DNA from: Rhodanobacter denitrificans
GTDB taxonomy: Bacteria; Pseudomonadota; Gammaproteobacteria; Xanthomonadales; Rhodanobacteraceae
DNA: 64,000 bases
Direction of reading: 5' to 3'
Assembly (NCBI RefSeq): GCF_003335105.1
Contig: NZ_QFWQ01000003.1
Location: 1 to 64,000, forward strand
The first letter of the stretch is position 1. Each line of letters begins with the position of its first letter. Shown here piece by piece: positions 24,462-34,441 of this stretch. The translations under genes and the position numbers were made by a program. The notes beneath the pieces were generated by a model, which was not told the DNA's origin, did no database searches, and saw nothing but the letters and a program-made list of their open reading frames with translations.

Positions 24462-26729
24462 TTACATCCTGATCTTCAGGATCAACCGGAACTCACGCGG
24501 CTCACCGGGATGGACCGTAATACCATCCGGGATAACGCCGCTGCTCAGCGAGACCCGATAGTCCTGTTCGTAGGCAATGTCGTAGTACTTGCGATCGAAC
24601 AGGTTCAATACGTCCAGCGCCAGCGATATACGTGGAACCAGCGGATGTTGCACGCGCAGGTCGAGGACCACGGAGGCAGGGCCGGCCAGGCTGCCGTCCT
24701 GCGACAATGGATACCTGCCGATGTAGCGCAGCTTCAGATCGCCCGACCAGTCGTCGAGATCATGCACACTCAAGCCCACCGAGGCGACTTTCGACACCGC
24801 ATTGGGAATGAAGTCGCCGGGCTGGCCGTTTTCGCCCGGATGCGCATAACGGGCGTGTGTATAGGCCAGATCGACGTCGAACAACAGCCAGTTGTTCACG
24901 GCCAAATGGTTGTTCCATTCGATGCCATGACGCTTGCTGGCACCATTCGGCGACGTGCTTCCGATACCCGAATCTGCGTTGTAGACGAGTTCCGATTCGC
25001 TGTTCAATCGCCACAACGCCAGCGAGCTCTGCAACCCAGGAACGATCTCGGTGCGCAGGCCGATCTCCTGACCAAAGGCGCCCACCAATGGCGGCACTGG
25101 CGAGGCCGGTCCGCCGGTGGTCGGATCGATCCTGTAAACGACGCCGCGCGCGTCGTTGCTGTGAAAGCCGCCGCCAACATTCACGAAAAACTCGGTCTTA
25201 TCCCACGGGCCGAAAATCAGCGACAGCTTGGGTGAAGTCCGGTACGCGGAGGCGCTCCCGCTGTTCTGCGACAACGACAGGGAAGTCAGGTCCAACTGAA
25301 GATGATCTGCGCGCACACCTTCCAGGCTGCGGAACCAACCGTTCCATACCGTGGTGTTCTCTAGATAGACGGCGGCCTCGGTCTCGCCGACGAGATTGTC
25401 GTTGACAGTCGCGAAAGGCATGCGGGACTCGGTATCGAACAGACCGACATGGATATAGTCGCGCCGGAGCTGCATGCCAACTTCGGTAGTCGAGTCATTG
25501 CCGAACAGGCTGTGCAGCCAACCACGGGCGATCTTGGTGCCAAGCACGTTGCGTGATTCCTTCTGTTCGAACTGATCGCCGGTATTCGGCCGCAGCTCGA
25601 AGAAGGTGAAATCGGAAAACAGCTGCAGGCGGTAATGCTCCAGCCACGCCATGACCTTGGTATTGCCGTCGGCGTCATGGGTATGCCATTCGCCGGAAAG
25701 GATGTCGCGAGCGGTATCCCCTCCGTCGAACGGATCCACTGCACAGAACCGGCACAGCTGACCCGATTGGATCAACGCCAGTGGCACTTGGTCGGTGGAA
25801 TTCCAATGCGCCTCGTACGCTAGACCATCGATCGACCATCCGCGAGTGGCATCGCCATTGCTCAGACGCAAGAAACCGTTGAGCTTGCGCATGCGTTCGG
25901 GGGATTTCCAGGGGCCATTTTCCTCGCCCCCTTCCACCGCAACCAGCAGGGTCGGACCCTTGTTGCCGCCGGCATTCCGTGCGGCATCCCCGGCGTTCGC
26001 GTGGGTGGAGGGAAAAAACGGAAAGGAACCCACCAGAAGCACACGGTGATAGTCGTGGCTGCCCAAGGTCAAAGCGGCGAACGGACTGGCCACGCTGTTT
26101 CGATAGAAGATGTCGGCCGAACCTGCCGCAGAGAAATCACCGTTGTCGGGGAAATAGGTGCCCTTGCGATAATCGATCTGCTGCACCAGTTCAGGGATCA
26201 GGAAATTCAGGTCCGAATAGCCCTGACCGTGCGCGCTGGTAGGCATGTTGACCGGTACGCCGTCGAGGCTGGTGGCAAAGTCGGTGCCATGATCGAGGTT
26301 GTAGCCACGCAGAAAATACTGGTTGGCCTTGCCGTCGCCCGAATGCTGCGTAACCACCATGCCTGGAATCGCCTCCAGAATTTCGCCTGGGCGCAGCAGC
26401 GGGATGTCCTGCAGCAACTGTCCCAGGATGATGCCCTGCGACGACGCATCAGACGTACCCACACCATTGTCGTAATGCCCCAACACAGTCACCGGTTTCA
26501 ATACGGTCGTGCCGGGATGGATAGAAGTTCCGGGCTTGGCGGCAGGCAAAGAGTGCCTGCCCGAATGCACACCGGGCACGTTTTGATAGGGCGAATTCGA
26601 TGCGTCTTGCGCGGTGGATTGAGCCCCCGGCAGCTGGGGCATGGATACCGCCGAGGGCAGCGCATGGAGATTGCCGATACAAGAAATGGCGAGAGTCCCC
26701 AAGGCCAGCCCAATGGTCCCATGGGCCAT
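24462..26729 (-). CDS. TonB-dependent receptor of the HupE/DUF4331 operon
   Basis: 755 aa. Signal peptide about 1-23, a low-complexity linker, then the plug domain (PGEILEAIPGMVVTQHSGDG, QYFLRGYNLDHGTDFATSLD, PVNMPTSAHGQGYSDLNFLI) and a 22-strand-type barrel ending EFRLILKIRM. It moves a ligand across the outer membrane using TonB energy. It is the last gene of a four-gene operon with HupE/UreJ, a TPR protein and DUF4331, with a 12-base gap to hupE. The HupE partner suggests a metal or metal chelate as ligand, but this is inference. Confidence 0.9.
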   Translation of the reverse strand: MAHGTIGLALGTLAISCIGNLHALPSAVSMPQLPGAQSTAQDASNSPYQNVPGVHSGRHSLPAAKPGTSIHPGTTVLKPVTVLGHYDNGVGTSDASSQGIILGQLLQDIPLLRPGEILEAIPGMVVTQHSGDGKANQYFLRGYNLDHGTDFATSLDGVPVNMPTSAHGQGYSDLNFLIPELVQQIDYRKGTYFPDNGDFSAAGSADIFYRNSVASPFAALTLGSHDYHRVLLVGSFPFFPSTHANAGDAARNAGGNKGPTLLVAVEGGEENGPWKSPERMRKLNGFLRLSNGDATRGWSIDGLAYEAHWNSTDQVPLALIQSGQLCRFCAVDPFDGGDTARDILSGEWHTHDADGNTKVMAWLEHYRLQLFSDFTFFELRPNTGDQFEQKESRNVLGTKIARGWLHSLFGNDSTTEVGMQLRRDYIHVGLFDTESRMPFATVNDNLVGETEAAVYLENTTVWNGWFRSLEGVRADHLQLDLTSLSLSQNSGSASAYRTSPKLSLIFGPWDKTEFFVNVGGGFHSNDARGVVYRIDPTTGGPASPVPPLVGAFGQEIGLRTEIVPGLQSSLALWRLNSESELVYNADSGIGSTSPNGASKRHGIEWNNHLAVNNWLLFDVDLAYTHARYAHPGENGQPGDFIPNAVSKVASVGLSVHDLDDWSGDLKLRYIGRYPLSQDGSLAGPASVVLDLRVQHPLVPRISLALDVLNLFDRKYYDIAYEQDYRVSLSSGVIPDGITVHPGEPREFRLILKIRM

Positions 26730-26741
26730 ATTCCATCCTGA

Positions 26742-28001
26742 TCAATTCGGAATAATCGCGCTGAAACCCGGAATCGCGATGGCGAAGGCGCGCTGCACGA
26801 ACCAGCCCGACGCGATGGCAACGATCAACAGCGACCCCCAGCGCAGTACAGCCATGCGATAGAACCACGTTTTTCGCAGCAGGTAGGCCAGCGGCAGGAA
26901 CGCTATCACGATACTTTCCTGGCCAATTTCCACGCCTACGCTGAAGCCTCCAAGCGATGCCGCCATGGCTCCGGCTGGCAACTGCAGCCCTTGCAGCGCG
27001 CTCGCGAAGCCCAATCCGTGGATGAAGCCGAAAGCGAAGGCAATCAGCCATACCCTCTTGTTCACTACCGGGAAGATGTTGTTCAACGCGGCAACCATGA
27101 CCGACAGGGCGATCCCGGATTCCACCAGCCGGCTGGGCAAGTCCACGATGCCCAGCACCGCAAGTGACAGTGTTACCGAGTGCGAGAGACTGAAAGCGGA
27201 TACGACCTTGATGACTTCCAGAAATGTCGGCCAGAATCTTGGCGCCGCCTCCCAGCGATAACGGCGTGGCTGCCCTGCAAAAAGCATCATGGCGCCGCTG
27301 CTCTCCGCCAGCACCGCCGTCTTGCGCCACCCACCCCCTGGTGGATCCAGGCGGTTCCTGATGAGCACGGCTGGCAGCAACAGTGAGAGCAGGAACAGGA
27401 TGTGATCGATGCCCGTCCAGATATGCCAGATGCCGTCGACGACGAAACTCTTGAACTCGCCCCAACGATCCGGCTCATGCAAGTTCAGACGGGCAACCGG
27501 ATTGCTCGGCCCCAGTACGGCGCCGGCGATCTTGTCGCCCGCGTGGATGGTAACGATACCGCGATGATAGGGATCGAGGTTGTGCATCAGGTGATAGACA
27601 ACGGTAAGCGCGCTCGGAATGTTCTTGTCGCAAATTGCATCGAAGAAAATGACGTCGTAGGCACCGTCGGTGTGATCGTCGATTTCCTGTCCGGTTGCCT
27701 GCGTGGCGCACGTCAGACCATCACCCTTTATGGCAAGTTGTGGCAGTGCATAATCCTCGATCGCCCTGCGCCGCGCCTGCACTTCGCCCCAGGTGATGGC
27801 CCCGTCGTGGTTGCCGTCGATACCGATTGCGAAATCGAGATCGCGCAGGGCGATGTCCCATTGGCCATGCAGCACATGCTTGTTGTGTGCATCGGTGTGC
27901 AGATTGAGGTAGGCATCGCTTTCCTTGTGGGCCACGGCGCTCAGCGGCAGGAGGGCAGCCGCGAGAATGAACAGCATGGTGAATAGCCTGCGCGCGTTCA
28001 T
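26742..28001 (-). CDS. HupE/UreJ-family membrane protein with N-terminal EF-hand-like domain
   Basis: 419 aa. Signal peptide (about 1-24), then a periplasmic domain of about 170 residues with an EF-hand-like loop DGNHDGAITWGE (near 62-73), then a HupE/UreJ membrane domain. That domain has HIWTGIDHILFLLSLLLPAV, FSLSHSVTLSLAVLG and FGFIHGLGFASAL, the conserved His-rich helices of nickel/cobalt permease-like HupE proteins. Long HupE forms with a periplasmic domain are common beside TonB receptors. The metal or other substrate is not established. It overlaps the TPR gene by four bases (ATGA). Confidence 0.85.
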   Translation of the reverse strand: MNARRLFTMLFILAAALLPLSAVAHKESDAYLNLHTDAHNKHVLHGQWDIALRDLDFAIGIDGNHDGAITWGEVQARRRAIEDYALPQLAIKGDGLTCATQATGQEIDDHTDGAYDVIFFDAICDKNIPSALTVVYHLMHNLDPYHRGIVTIHAGDKIAGAVLGPSNPVARLNLHEPDRWGEFKSFVVDGIWHIWTGIDHILFLLSLLLPAVLIRNRLDPPGGGWRKTAVLAESSGAMMLFAGQPRRYRWEAAPRFWPTFLEVIKVVSAFSLSHSVTLSLAVLGIVDLPSRLVESGIALSVMVAALNNIFPVVNKRVWLIAFAFGFIHGLGFASALQGLQLPAGAMAASLGGFSVGVEIGQESIVIAFLPLAYLLRKTWFYRMAVLRWGSLLIVAIASGWFVQRAFAIAIPGFSAIIPN

Positions 28002-29281
28002 GGGCCATTTCTTGTCGATACAGCTGTTGCGGCTATCGCTACCTGTTGCGTCTTCACCTGTGCCACCAGCGGATCAATCGTCACGTCACTGAGGTGCGTG
28101 CGGGCAATGAAATCGAGCACAGGCTGGGCGGCTGCCGGGTCATGGGCGGCAAGTGCTGCCTCGAGGTAGGCACGCACATCCTTGGGCGCTCGCTGCACCT
28201 TCCAGTCCCGCTTCGCAAGGTCGAGAGCGGCGCCGGAGTCATGCCGGACATGCAGCATGAAACTGGATTGTTCACGCATGAAGACATGGTCGCCGCGTTG
28301 CTCCATGGACTGGAAGCGGTCGTCCATCTCGGCGATATCAGCCCTGGTTCGCGCCAGACCCAGCGCATTCTCTGCGGATATCAGGACCAGAAACGACGTA
28401 TCGGACTGAGTGTCGCCGCTGACCAGGTCGATGGCTTCCCGAGCGCGCCCTTGATCGACCAGGAATTCGCCGTAGTCGGCGAGTAGAAAATTGTCGCCTG
28501 GTACAAGCTGCAGGGCCTTCCTGAAGTGGTCGTCGGCCACCTCCGGCTTGCCCATGCGTGCGGCGGTCTCGGCCATGAGGCCCTCGATCCAGGCTTTGAT
28601 GGCCGCAGGCGCCTTGGGCCCCGGATCCTCGACCAGGGAAAGCAGCACGTAGGCTTGATCGGCATGCCCGGTAAGCGAGCGCAGTGAGGCGGTGCAGACC
28701 ATGCCCATGAGATTGAAGCTGACATCGGACAGGTGAATGCAGGCACGATTGGCCAGCTCATCGTCGCCCTGCACCATCGCGACCGTGGCCAGCGTCAACC
28801 AAGCCTGGGCGTTGTCCGGGTCGCGCTCGAGAATGTGTTGCAGTTCCTCGCGTGAGGCCTGAAATTCGTGGCGGCTTTGCTGGATCGTCGCGTGCACCAG
28901 CAGCACTGGAATCGGTGGAGAGGTCTGCGCCATCGCAGGCGCGATTACCGCCATTGCCCGCCCGAGAAAACGCGCATCGCCCGTCGAACGTCCGTAGTCG
29001 ATATATGCGATGGCCAGCGCCACCGCCCTGTTCACATCCTCGGGATGCTGCTGCAGATCGCGTCGCAACTGCTCGAAATGGCGAACGCGCGGATCGGTCG
29101 TCGGCGGCACTCTTTGCAGAACGACGGCCGCATTGGTCGGGGTGTACGGCGCGCGGTGTTCGGCCTGCACGTTGCCGACCGTAAACAACAACGCCAGCGG
29201 AACCAGAAAACGCAGTACACGGCAACGCGTAGTGCCGTTGCCATGCACTGCGTCGAACTCGCCTTCATGTTCGTAACTCAC
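27998..29281 (-). CDS. Exported tetratricopeptide-repeat protein
   Basis: About 427 aa from GTG 29281; a GTG at 29248 would give a shorter signal region. An N-terminal hydrophobic segment (VLRFLVPLALLFTVGNVQA) is followed by TPR-like helical repeats (ELQHILERDPDNAQAWLTLA, DDHFRKALQLVPGDNFLLAD, YGEFLVDQGRAREAIDLVSG). It probably scaffolds partners in the periplasm. It lies between DUF4331 (33-base gap) and hupE (four-base overlap), so it is cotranscribed with them. Confidence 0.82.
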   Translation of the reverse strand: MSYEHEGEFDAVHGNGTTRCRVLRFLVPLALLFTVGNVQAEHRAPYTPTNAAVVLQRVPPTTDPRVRHFEQLRRDLQQHPEDVNRAVALAIAYIDYGRSTGDARFLGRAMAVIAPAMAQTSPPIPVLLVHATIQQSRHEFQASREELQHILERDPDNAQAWLTLATVAMVQGDDELANRACIHLSDVSFNLMGMVCTASLRSLTGHADQAYVLLSLVEDPGPKAPAAIKAWIEGLMAETAARMGKPEVADDHFRKALQLVPGDNFLLADYGEFLVDQGRAREAIDLVSGDTQSDTSFLVLISAENALGLARTRADIAEMDDRFQSMEQRGDHVFMREQSSFMLHVRHDSGAALDLAKRDWKVQRAPKDVRAYLEAALAAHDPAAAQPVLDFIARTHLSDVTIDPLVAQVKTQQVAIAATAVSTRNGP

Positions 29282-29314
29282 GGCGGTTGCTCGAAGGCGG
29301 TCAGGAATGGACGA

Positions 29315-30781
29315 TCAATTGGCAGGCAGACCATTGACGCCGTTGGGCGCACCAGGAAGCGGCGGCATCAGGTACGGGAAGTAACCCAGATAGGTGTCGG
29401 CGGGGTTCTCATTGCCGGTTACATGCTCGGTTGCAGCGGTCGGCCCCGGCGAACGCGCGCCATCGGTGAATGGCGCACCATGGTTCGGATCGCTGGTCTG
29501 ATTGCCGCAACTGCCAACAGCACCGCACAAGGCGCCTTCCGCAACGCGCAGGGTGACGTCGACAACGTCATCGTACGGCCGCCTGCCGTTCGGGAAGCCC
29601 GCCAGATCGTGGCCCAGCACGCCAAGATCATTTTGCAGTTGCGGTGGTGTGGGCTTGATCGATGTATTCAGCCGCAGTTCTTCCGCCGGCGTGACATGCA
29701 TAGGCTGGTTGAGCCCTTTCACGCCTGTCAGGTAGACGCTGACCAGATCATTACGCGGCATCTGCGGTACCTGAGTGCCGAACAATGCATGCAGCAACAC
29801 CGGCACCGAAGGATTGGTGACGTATTTGAGGAACTGTGCATCGTTGCTGGGCATGCTGCCGTTGAATTTGTCCTTGTCCTTCAGCCCGATCACCAATTCG
29901 TTGACCAGTGGCTGACCCAGACGCGACACCTGTACGTAATTGCCGCCGCCCAAGGCCATGCTGGAGGTGGTCCAGCCGCCGATGATGGGGTTGCTGGCGC
30001 CGGTCAGGCAGCTGGCCGGTAGTTCCAGAGCCAGAGTGGTCACATCCTTGTGGGTCAATGCGTTGCGGCCGCCGTCGCGCGGGCCGAGGGGATTGAGATT
30101 CACCAGGTCGAATATTTCACCCACGTTGACGACAAAACCGTCCTTGCGTTGGCCGACGAAGACACGCCCCGGCCTTGGGCATCCGGGCACGACCACGTCA
30201 TAGACATAGCTGTCAGCGTAGTTCGCATACTGTGCGATCGACTTTTGGCCGATGTCGTCTACCGGCTTGGTAAACGTGCCGGCACTGCCAGCGGCGGTGA
30301 CCACCGGCTGCCACGTCACGGGATCATCCGCATCACCGCGGCGCACCTGAAGCGTATAGGTTTCAATGCGATTGAGGTTCGCCTGATTGGTGGCGGAAAC
30401 CGGACCTATATTGAGCAACGGTACGGCAATCGCCTGACCACCGGCCGGAACCGTCAGGTTCTTGTAGGTGTTGGTGAACTTGAAGCGGAAAGTGAGATCC
30501 GCATGGCCGGAACCGTCCGTGTCGATATTGAAGTCGTAGTAGCCCTTGTCATTCAGCGGGAAAAAATTCGGGCCGCCGGTAGGATCCTGCAGAGGGTTGT
30601 AGTTGGCCAGAAGCGTTACATAGCCTTGGCGTCCGGGCTCATAGCTCATGAACATGTAGAAGTCGCTGGCGTCCATCTGCGGCAGGGTGCTGATGAACGG
30701 CGCCTCCCGATGACTTGACGCCAGGGCCACTGCCGGCAGCAGGCTCAAACAAAAAAACAACGGTTTCATTTTCAGTTTCAT
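29315..30781 (-). CDS. DUF4331 secreted protein, first gene of operon
   Basis: 488 aa. Signal peptide about 1-22 (ALA-SSHREAP). The mature N terminus SSHREAPFISTLPQMDASDF is the DUF4331 hallmark, followed by beta-rich sequence (GYYDFNIDTDGSGHADLTFR, FKFTNTYKNLTVPAGGQ) and a His/Asp-containing middle. Probably periplasmic or exported. No catalytic motif was recognised. Start at Met5 (30769) is also possible. It heads the TPR-HupE-TonB receptor operon, and its promoter should lie in the large gap to the right. Confidence 0.9.
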   Translation of the reverse strand: MKLKMKPLFFCLSLLPAVALASSHREAPFISTLPQMDASDFYMFMSYEPGRQGYVTLLANYNPLQDPTGGPNFFPLNDKGYYDFNIDTDGSGHADLTFRFKFTNTYKNLTVPAGGQAIAVPLLNIGPVSATNQANLNRIETYTLQVRRGDADDPVTWQPVVTAAGSAGTFTKPVDDIGQKSIAQYANYADSYVYDVVVPGCPRPGRVFVGQRKDGFVVNVGEIFDLVNLNPLGPRDGGRNALTHKDVTTLALELPASCLTGASNPIIGGWTTSSMALGGGNYVQVSRLGQPLVNELVIGLKDKDKFNGSMPSNDAQFLKYVTNPSVPVLLHALFGTQVPQMPRNDLVSVYLTGVKGLNQPMHVTPAEELRLNTSIKPTPPQLQNDLGVLGHDLAGFPNGRRPYDDVVDVTLRVAEGALCGAVGSCGNQTSDPNHGAPFTDGARSPGPTAATEHVTGNENPADTYLGYFPYLMPPLPGAPNGVNGLPAN

Positions 30782-31709
30782 GATGATGCCTCATCACAGT
30801 CGATTCACAGCCATCCGCGGACCGCTAGAGCTTGTGGCTGAAGCGATTCCAGGCGGTTCCCGGTTATCGGGTACAACTTCTTTGAATGGCTCTGCGTCGT
30901 ACAGTGCGTGCTGCAATGAGCTCAGATGCAGTCCACGACTGGTCCCCTCGCATACTTCGCTTCCTTGGAAGACATAGGAAGTACGCCGCTGTCTGTGACC
31001 TGGATGCATCTTTTGAGAATCGTTTATGTTAGATTCATCTTCAATGCAGCGGCCTGATTTGCAGGATCGATCGGATCTGATCGCATGTTCGGTTCGGGCA
31101 TGAAAATGCGCACGCTCCGCCTACCATGTCCGATGGGGGCGGCAACTCGCAGTTACGCGAAACGGATTCGCGACTGGGATTTCCCGTAACGTTCCTTGCG
31201 GCACCGCAAAGATCGCCAGCGACAATTTGATGAACGTCTTTTCGTCCGATCGATCGCACCGCCGCGTAACGTGGCGTCATTGCTTCGGCCCGTGACCGAA
31301 CCGATTCCGGACCACCAGCCCGGAGAAATTCTCGCTGCACCTTTTTGCCTTTTCGGCGCCTGGGTTTCCCGAAAGGGCGTCTTGCGACGGATCTCGCGTC
31401 CATGATGAACCGATGGCCAGGTCAACTGATCCGGCATCGTTTACGCTCTGTCGACGCTTCGATCGGGGGCGAAAATCAGAATTTTTTCGATCCTTTTTCT
31501 TCGTCGTTCTTACCAAGCGAAGCATGCTCTTCATACGGATGCTCCATTTGCGGGAGGGTTTGCTTGCCCCCCGTTCCAACGGATCACCTGCTCAACTGCA
31601 ATGTGAGGCTACTCAGACAGAAGCTTCACACAGCCTAGGCGGCAACGACTCGCATCATCGTGAGGCAGGCTCATACAGCCTCGTTCCTTGACCGCGAGCG
31701 GAGGTTGCC
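30782..31709. other. Non-coding stretch, about 930 bases
   Basis: No open frame here has recognisable family motifs, on either strand. The region should contain the promoter of the DUF4331 operon (minus) and the leader of the frameshifted hydrolase (plus). A stretch of AT-rich sequence lies around 31470-31515. It may be the decayed remains of older genes; no repeat of the CGATNA type was found in it. Confidence 0.5.
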
Positions 31710-32526
31710 ATGCCGCATACGATGGAAGCGCGCTCTATTACAAGAGCTGGGGTACAGGCCGGCCGGTGGTACTCATCACGGCTGGCCGCTGTCGGCCGAC
31801 AGTTGGGATGCGCAGTCGATGGCGCTGGCGGATGCCGGTTTCCGCGCCATCGCCCATGACCGCCGCGGCTTCGGCCGCTCGGATCAGCCTTGGGACGGCT
31901 ACGACTACGACATGCTGGCCGATGACCTGGCGGCAGTGATGAAGGGAACCGGCGCCGTGTCCGATGTCGCGCTGGTAGGTTTCTCGATGGGCGGCGGCGA
32001 AGTCGCCCGCTACATGAATCGTCACCGGGGTGCGGGTGTGACCAGGGCCGTGCTCGTCTCGTCGGTCGTACCGTACATGCTTAAGACCGACGATAACCTG
32101 CATGGCACGCCACAGAAGACATTCGACGAAATTGGGGACGGCATCAAGTCCGATCGCGCGCATTCCTTCCGGCAAACCTTCTTTCCGCAATTTTTCGGAG
32201 TCGGCCCGATATCCCATCCGGTCAGTGACGAGTTGCTGGCCATGTGCACGGAAACCGCATTGCAGGCGGGCCTCAAGCCCATGCTGGCCTGTGCCAAAGC
32301 ATTTTCGCATACCGACTTCCGCGGCGATCTGGCCTCGTTCAACGTGCCGACCCTGATCATTCATGGCACCGCTGATAAGACCGTCCCCATCGACGCCGCC
32401 GGCCGCGCAGCCGCCAAGGGCATCGCCAACAGCACTCTGCTTGAATATGACGGCCAGCCGCATGGACTGAATGTCACGGCCAACGACAGGTTGACCAAGG
32501 ACCTTCTCCATTTTCTGGCGCAGTAA
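31710..32526 (+). pseudogene. Chloroperoxidase-type alpha/beta hydrolase, two frameshifts
   Basis: GGAGGTTGCC precedes ATG 31710, but the protein changes frame twice. DGSALYYKSWGTGRPVVLI is in a different frame from the start, and HGWPLSADSWDAQ onward is in a third. Both shifts fit single-base losses (near 31720 and near 31773). Downstream the frame is intact: GFSMGGGEVARY with the nucleophile Ser, IIHGTADKTVP with Asp and GQPHGLN with His. This is the full triad of non-heme haloperoxidase-like hydrolases. Sequencing error cannot be excluded. Confidence 0.75.
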
Positions 32527-32656
32527 CGGGTTCTGCCCCGCCGGCGAGGCTTTGTACCATCCCGACGAACTTGCTGCCCTTGCTGCCCGTCTACTTGCGG
32601 TTTTCGACGGTGGCGCCCCCGGCTTCGTGGGCATGGGAGGCGTAGCAAACCCGCCT

Positions 32657-32684
32657 CGATGACACAGGCTAATCGCCCTGCCCT
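32657..32684 (+). repeat. Dispersed dyad repeat, copy c
   Basis: CGATGA, seven bases (CACAGGC), TAATCG, then CCCTGCCCT. It spans the 3' end of the S41-like gene (stop at 32669), between convergent genes. Confidence 0.65.
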
Positions 32685-34141
32685 GGCGCTCCCGCACGAA
32701 GGTTCTGCCCGCGAACTTGCATTTTGCTGGTCGGGTGCATAACCAGCCGGCGCGCAGCCTCGTAGACCGCGTCGTGGCCCGTGTTCCAATCTTCAAACCT
32801 GAGTGGTACGACGATATCCGGCTGCAGACTCTTCACCCTGACTGGATAGAGCCAGTTGAGCCAAAAGCATTCGTGCCAGTTGTCGCAGGGGTGTTGGTAG
32901 TCGTGCTTCGCCGTCTGCGGGTAGGCGCATACCTTCAGGTTGGGCAAGCAGGCTTTGTTGCCCTCGGAGAAAAAGGACAAACGATCGCCGACCGGCTCGC
33001 CAATGATCGTGACCCGGTCGCCGCCGGCGTCTTTGACGAATGCGGCAGTCGTGATGGCGGCGGAAAAAGTCTGCGCGTCGGTGAGTACGAAGATGCGACC
33101 GCCTGGCGCGAGCAAGTTCGGCAGCACATGTGTGAAGTGCCAGGTGTTGGTGTAATCACCACCACCATCGCCACGCAGGTCGAGTATCACGGCGCAAGGC
33201 GGGTTTGCGCGAAGCGTTGTTTCCGCCGCAGCGAGAAACGGTGCAATCCGGTCGCTACCTACGTCCCCGATACTCTGCAGTCGCACAACCTGGGCGCAGC
33301 TGTCCGCAGCAGGGAATATCCGGAAAGGATTATCGAAATCCCGCCATGTTTCCGGCAGCTCGGCGGATTGAGGATGGTAAGCGCTCCAGTCTTGCTCGAC
33401 ACCCTTGCTCGGTTCGGGCGACAACCAACTTCCTTCCGGAGGCATGCCGTCGCCCTTGTGCATCGAATAAGCATCCAGCCGACGCGTCACGGTTCGACCA
33501 TCGGGCAGCACGACAGTCCAGGCCGAAGTCTTGGGGTCGGTAGCGATACCCAGACCGTACAGCAAGTCCTGCACGATGATGTATGTCGCGTCGTTCTCCC
33601 GGCGAAAATCCTCCACGCCGCCGCGAAGCGTATCCAGTTGAAGCAATATCTGATCGATCGGATGCCCGTCGATGCTTACCACGCGACCGCCGAGCATCTC
33701 GCGATAGGCAGTCGCCGCCCGGGTTACGTAGAAGCCCTCCGCGAAGCGCGTCACCCTCAGCGGAACGATCAGCGTGCCTTGGTCGGCCGTGGCATCCATG
33801 CGGGAATGACCATTGTCGGCCAGTGCCATTACCTGCATTAGCGCCACATGCAACATGGGTGATGGCAGCGCATTCGGCAGGGCTCGGAGAGCGGCGATGC
33901 GTGCTTCCGCCGTTTCGCGTTCAGCGGGCAAAAAAGCACGATCACGCGCCATGACCTTGGCGAAATAGTCGACATCTTGCTGTTGCGCCTCGAGTGCCGA
34001 TGCCGGCGTCGGATAACTGGCGTCTGGCGCAGCGCGATGGAAATTGAAGTGGAGCGCAAGGGCCAATCCACCCACGATCACCACGAGCGCCAAAGCCGCA
34101 CTTGCGAGAACAAGACCCACTCGTCGGAGGATTGCGCGCAC
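32669..34141 (-). CDS. Membrane-anchored S41-like peptidase
   Basis: 490 aa. A single N-terminal membrane segment (about 8-30) is followed by a periplasmic domain. GGRVVSIDGHPIDQILLQLD near 150-170 looks like a PDZ-type strand, and VILDLRGDGGGDYTNTWHF, then FVLTDAQTFSAAITTA, resemble the tail-specific protease fold. Ser360 sits where the S41 nucleophile is expected. Extra Cys residues near the C terminus (KACLPNLKVCAYP, HPCDNWHECFWL) may form disulfides. The C-terminal codons overlap a dispersed repeat, so the tail may be altered. Confidence 0.78.
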   Translation of the reverse strand: MRAILRRVGLVLASAALALVVIVGGLALALHFNFHRAAPDASYPTPASALEAQQQDVDYFAKVMARDRAFLPAERETAEARIAALRALPNALPSPMLHVALMQVMALADNGHSRMDATADQGTLIVPLRVTRFAEGFYVTRAATAYREMLGGRVVSIDGHPIDQILLQLDTLRGGVEDFRRENDATYIIVQDLLYGLGIATDPKTSAWTVVLPDGRTVTRRLDAYSMHKGDGMPPEGSWLSPEPSKGVEQDWSAYHPQSAELPETWRDFDNPFRIFPAADSCAQVVRLQSIGDVGSDRIAPFLAAAETTLRANPPCAVILDLRGDGGGDYTNTWHFTHVLPNLLAPGGRIFVLTDAQTFSAAITTAAFVKDAGGDRVTIIGEPVGDRLSFFSEGNKACLPNLKVCAYPQTAKHDYQHPCDNWHECFWLNWLYPVRVKSLQPDIVVPLRFEDWNTGHDAVYEAARRLVMHPTSKMQVRGQNLRAGAPGQGD

Positions 34142-34306
34142 TGGTCACCCGTTTGTCCAGCCCAAGACGCTCGGCAGCACCGATAGCTTGCATCGGCAGC
34201 CGAATAAGCCAGTAGTGCCGCAAGTCACGTGGACCTCGACGCTTGAGATGTGCGCTTTGGGTTGTGGACATAGAACTAAGCTGACCCATGGGCGACCTGA
34301 TAGCCC

Positions 34307-34332
34307 CGATAACTCTCCCTAATCGCTTTACC
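34307..34332 (+). repeat. Dispersed dyad repeat, copy d
   Basis: CGATAA, seven bases (CTCTCCC), TAATCG, then a less conserved CTTTACC. It is the only copy not at a convergent junction: it lies upstream of the S41-like gene and downstream of the NTF2-like gene. Nothing else is recognised in the 300-base gap 34142-34441. Confidence 0.6.
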
Positions 34333-34441
34333 AATGCGCCTGCTGTCAGTCAAAGTCAGCCCCCGCAGCTCCTCACGTTAAGGCGCCTATGCTCAACGTG
34401 TGCTGTTGCCTAGTGCGGGGGCGTATTCAGCGTCACGACTG

